DNA of 7,919 nt, from assembly GCA_021800745.1 (NCBI GenBank), contig JAJYYS010000071.1, positions 1 through 7,919 on the forward strand, read 5' to 3'. The notes under the pieces are model-generated. The model searched no databases. It was not told the origin of the DNA and was given only the letters and a program-made list of their open reading frames with translations. Shown one piece after another: positions 5,435 to 7,919 of the stretch. Each line of letters opens with the position of its first letter. Position 1 is the stretch's first letter. Position numbers and translations under genes: made by a program. Origin of the DNA: a bacterium. Its GTDB lineage: Bacteria > SZUA-79 > Acidulodesulfobacterales > Acidulodesulfobacteraceae.

Positions 5435-5622
5435 TGAAAATTTTATATTTAATTAAAGAAAAATACGATGGCGATTTATTAAAATCCATTAAAGATATTA
5501 TCGATGCGCAAATTTCGGAAGGCAATGAAGTTCTGTCGGTAAATCTTTACGGTGCGGAAAATATCGATTACGGCGTATTAATCGATAAGATTTTCGAATA
5601 CGACCGCGTCGTATGTTTATAG
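5434..5622 (+). CDS. Very small DsrH/TusB-like protein
   Basis: A 62-residue protein beginning MKILYLIKEKYDGDLLKSIKDII and finishing DKIFEYDRVVCL. This resembles small DsrH/TusB-type proteins: a short beta strand, a helix, a VLSVNLYG strand, and a closing D-x-V-x-C. The single Cys61 is next to last. TusB/DsrH is normally about 90-100 residues, so this is a minimal version or a divergent family member. Its ATG shares one base with the stop of the preceding gene (TGATG) and no separate ribosome binding site is visible. The two products are therefore probably made in a fixed ratio and may form a complex like DsrEFH/TusBCD subunits. A small perfect hairpin (AATACG-ATTA-CGTATT, 5409-5424) lies just upstream. 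Function is inferred from resemblance and context only. Confidence 0.6.
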   Translation: MKILYLIKEKYDGDLLKSIKDIIDAQISEGNEVLSVNLYGAENIDYGVLIDKIFEYDRVVCL

Positions 5623-5643
5623 ATATAAGGAGGTTTAAATTTT

Positions 5644-6420
5644 ATGGATTACGGAATGAAAAACAGGCTTTCAAGTATTATTAAGCCGAAAGACGGCAAA
5701 ACGGTTATGCTCGCCGTTGACCACGGCTATTTTATGGGACCTACGGGGGGACTCGAAAATATCGGCAAGTCTATTACTCCGCTTTTAAGGTATGCCGATT
5801 CGTTGATGCTTACGCGGGGGATATTAAGGAGCCAGATTGACCCCAAAATAGATATTCCGATAGTTTTGCGCGTCAGCGGCGGAACGAGCATCCTGAAAGA
5901 CGACCTGTCCGACGAAGACATTGCCGTTTCTATGGAAGACGCCGTAAGATTGAACGTCTCTGCGGTAGCTCTGTCCATTTTTATCGGCTCTAAAAATGAA
6001 AAACAGGGTATAATTAATTTGTCGAAATTAGTAGATAAGGGTTATAAATACGGTATCCCGGTGCTTGCGGTAACCGCCGTGGGAAGGGAGATGACGAGAG
6101 ATGTCCGTTATTTGTCGTTAGCGGTCAGAATTGCGGCGGAAACCGGAGCGGGCATCGTAAAGACCTATTATTGCGAAGATTTCGACAGAGTGGTGGAAAC
6201 ATGTCCGGTCCCCGTCGTAGTTGCAGGAGGGAAAAAGACCGGAGAACTCGAAGCTCTTGAACTTGCCCATAATGCCGTAAAGCATGGAGCGGCGGGCGTC
6301 GATATGGGCAGGAATATATTTCAATCCGAAAAACCGGCTAATATGATTAAAGCCGTGAAAGCGGTCGTCCACAAAGGGCTCGCTCCGGAAGAGGCATATG
6401 ATAAAATATATAACATATAA
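5644..6420 (+). CDS. LsrF/DhnA-type class I aldolase
   Basis: A 258-residue TIM-barrel enzyme of the DeoC/LacD-FbaB-DhnA group. Landmarks are AVDHGYFMGPTGGLEN (24-39), LTRGILR (56-62), the Schiff-base lysine in GIVKTYYCEDF (Lys173), CPVPVVVAGGKK (187-198), and the phosphate-binding end GAAGVDMGRNIFQSEKP (215-231). The C-terminal half is strikingly like E. coli LsrF, the thiolase that breaks down phosphorylated autoinducer-2. The same fold also includes archaeal-type fructose-bisphosphate aldolase and aminodeoxyheptulosonate synthase, so the substrate cannot be assigned. No other lsr genes are in the window. It is slightly short compared with LsrF (about 290 residues), mainly at the N terminus. 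AAGGAGG at 5627-5633 fixes the start. It is 21 bp downstream of the DsrH-like gene and presumably cotranscribed. Confidence 0.88.
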   Translation: MDYGMKNRLSSIIKPKDGKTVMLAVDHGYFMGPTGGLENIGKSITPLLRYADSLMLTRGILRSQIDPKIDIPIVLRVSGGTSILKDDLSDEDIAVSMEDAVRLNVSAVALSIFIGSKNEKQGIINLSKLVDKGYKYGIPVLAVTAVGREMTRDVRYLSLAVRIAAETGAGIVKTYYCEDFDRVVETCPVPVVVAGGKKTGELEALELAHNAVKHGAAGVDMGRNIFQSEKPANMIKAVKAVVHKGLAPEEAYDKIYNI

Positions 6421-6435
6421 TAATATATAACATAT
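6405..6435 (+). repeat. 14-bp tandem direct repeat across the aldolase stop
   Basis: AATATATAACATAT occurs at 6405-6418 and again at 6422-6435, a 17-bp step. The first copy encodes the last residues (IYNI) of the aldolase and includes the T of its stop codon. It is likely a local slippage duplication in A+T-rich DNA. Confidence 0.9.
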
Positions 6436-6447
6436 GAAATATAATTC

Positions 6448-7919
6448 GTGAATAATTTAAAAAGCGAAAAAAGTTCTTATTTAAAATCCGCCGTACACCA
6501 GCCTGTTGACTGGTATCCGTGGTGCGCCGAGGCTTTCGAGAAGGCTAAAGAAAAGGATATGCCCGTGCTTCTCGATATAGGAGCCGTATGGTGCCACTGG
6601 TGCCACGTAATGGACGGGGAATCTTACGAAGACGAAGAAACCGCTGCAATAATAAACGAAAATTATATAGCCGTTAAGGTCGATAAAGACGAAAGACCGG
6701 ACATAGACTCGCGGTATCAGAAAGCCGTAAGCGTGTTTTCCGGAACGGGCGGATGGCCTTTAACCGCTTTTTTGACGTACGAAGGATATTTTTTTTACGG
6801 AGGCACGTATTTTCCTAAAGAATCCAATTACGGACTTCCGGCGTATAAGTCGGTTTTGAAGGAAATCGCAAAATATTACCGTGAAAACAAAGAAGCCGTT
6901 TTTGCCCAGAGCGCCGATTTTTATCAAAGAATTTCCGACGATTCGAATAAATTTTCTATTTTTAATATTAATATTAAAAGAATAAATGATGCAATAAAAA
7001 AAGATAATTCTTTAAATATAGATTACGTAAAAAGGTTTATAAACGAAGGGGCGCTTGAATTTAAACTTCATTTTGACGAAGTTAACGGAGGATTGGACGA
7101 ATCACCGAAGTTTTTTTATTTTTCGGCGCTGGAACTTCTTGCTCGGGATTATGTAACCAACAGGGATAAAGATTCGCTCAATAAAGGACTTTTTACTTTA
7201 AAAAAAATAGCCGCCGGAGGAGTTTTTGACCATGTAGGCGGGGGTTTTCACAGGTATTCGACCGATAAAAAATGGATCATTCCGCATTTTGAAAAACTTG
7301 CCGAAATCAACGCTCAGGCTTTAAGGGTATATTCCTATTATTACAGATTGACCGGCGATAAGATTCTATTGAACGTTATAAATAAAACTCTCGATTTTAT
7401 ATCCGGCGAACTATACGACGGATATAACGGCGGTTTTTACGCGAGCGTCGATGCGGATACGGGAGACAACGACGACGGAAGATTTTTCACGTGGACGTAT
7501 AACGAATTTAAAGAGGTTTTTCCGGATAAGGAAGAGTTAAATGCCGCGGCAGAATTGTTTAATATAGACAAAGAAGGCATGATGCGTCATGCCGGAAGCG
7601 AAACCTCAGTTTCCGGCGATTTTTCGGACAAGAGTTTCCGGCAGGGCGGCGTTCCTAATGTATTATATGCCGGGGCTTACGCTAAGGCTTTAGGAAGCAA
7701 ACAATACAACGGTATTATCTCAAAACTCGGAACTTTCAGAGAAAAAAGAAAAAAACCGTTTATCGACAGGATAAAATATTCATCCATAAACGGAAACATT
7801 ATATATTCCATTACGGAATTAAGCAAAATATTCAGTCCTTTCGATTCAAACCGGCAAAAATTAAACGGAATAGCCGAAAAATCGATTAAGATTTTTTTAG
7901 ATATTTTTGATAAAAACGG
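6448..7919 (+). CDS. DUF255 thioredoxin-domain protein (YyaL/SPATA20 family), 3' end outside window
   Basis: An open frame runs from GTG 6448 to the right edge (490 complete codons); an in-frame TAA at 6442 leaves this GTG as the natural start, and the resulting N terminus (SSYLKSAVHQPVDWYPW) fits the family. The N-terminal thioredoxin-like domain has the CHWC motif at 49-52, KVDKDERPD, and GGWP (101-104). The C-terminal part is an (alpha/alpha)6-barrel like that of N-acylglucosamine 2-epimerases, with GGGFHRYS (264-271), PHFEKL (279-284) and SVDADTG (333-339). The family is widespread but its reaction is unknown. One oddity is PWC (Cys26) where relatives usually have PWG, adding a cysteine near the thioredoxin motif. 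Family length (roughly 640-700 residues) means about a quarter lies beyond the window. There is no good ribosome binding site; the 27-bp gap suggests cotranscription with the aldolase. Confidence 0.93.
   Translation, partial: MNNLKSEKSSYLKSAVHQPVDWYPWCAEAFEKAKEKDMPVLLDIGAVWCHWCHVMDGESYEDEETAAIINENYIAVKVDKDERPDIDSRYQKAVSVFSGTGGWPLTAFLTYEGYFFYGGTYFPKESNYGLPAYKSVLKEIAKYYRENKEAVFAQSADFYQRISDDSNKFSIFNINIKRINDAIKKDNSLNIDYVKRFINEGALEFKLHFDEVNGGLDESPKFFYFSALELLARDYVTNRDKDSLNKGLFTLKKIAAGGVFDHVGGGFHRYSTDKKWIIPHFEKLAEINAQALRVYSYYYRLTGDKILLNVINKTLDFISGELYDGYNGGFYASVDADTGDNDDGRFFTWTYNEFKEVFPDKEELNAAAELFNIDKEGMMRHAGSETSVSGDFSDKSFRQGGVPNVLYAGAYAKALGSKQYNGIISKLGTFREKRKKPFIDRIKYSSINGNIIYSITELSKIFSPFDSNRQKLNGIAEKSIKIFLDIFDKN

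Overview
The window carries two head-to-tail gene clusters on the + strand, separated by a strong transcription stop, and reads like a sulfur-metabolising bacterium. Intergenic DNA is very A+T-rich, coding DNA is moderate in G+C, and most genes have clear GGAGG-type ribosome binding sites. The gene content (DsrE-family, two TusA-family, SQR-like and DUF1641 proteins) would suit an anaerobic or microaerophilic sulfur bacterium such as a deltaproteobacterial relative. That taxonomic placement is inference from gene content only; no marker gene is present.

Region 1 (1-362) holds a 59-codon open frame running in from the left edge, ending in a CPFC motif, of uncertain identity. An A+T-rich leader follows. 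It contains a TGACA-N3-TGTCA dyad inside an 11-bp hairpin and, about 110 bp further on, a good match to a sigma-54 (-24/-12) promoter. Together they resemble an enhancer-binding-protein site plus a sigma-54 promoter driving the first operon.

Region 2 (363-3694) is a five-gene sulfur cluster: a DsrE2-type protein, a TusA-like protein with an altered active-site motif (CCMP), a canonical TusA (CPGP), an SQR-like flavoprotein with three cysteines in SQR-like positions, and an enlarged DUF1641 protein built from 74-residue units. Two of those units share a 140-bp stretch identical at the DNA level. The expected logic is sulfide oxidation to sulfane sulfur at the membrane quinone pool (SQR), with the persulfide then handled by the TusA and DsrE carriers. 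DUF1641 is a recurrent redox-enzyme neighbour of unknown function.

Region 3 (3691-3899) has two consecutive intrinsic terminators that share an ATCCCG left arm, then an A+T-rich stretch with a 13-bp-spaced direct repeat in front of the next operon.

Region 4 (3900-7919) starts with an AmtB-type ammonium channel. It continues, almost without gaps, into a short DsrE-like protein, a 62-residue DsrH/TusB-like protein whose start overlaps the preceding stop, an LsrF/DhnA-type class I aldolase, and the first 490 codons of a DUF255 (YyaL/SPATA20-type) thioredoxin-domain protein that runs off the right edge and begins at GTG. The usual amtB partner glnK is absent from the window. Joining an ammonium channel to a small DsrE/DsrH-like pair is the most unusual arrangement here. 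The degenerate TusA paralogue and the repeat-expanded DUF1641 protein are the other points worth following up.
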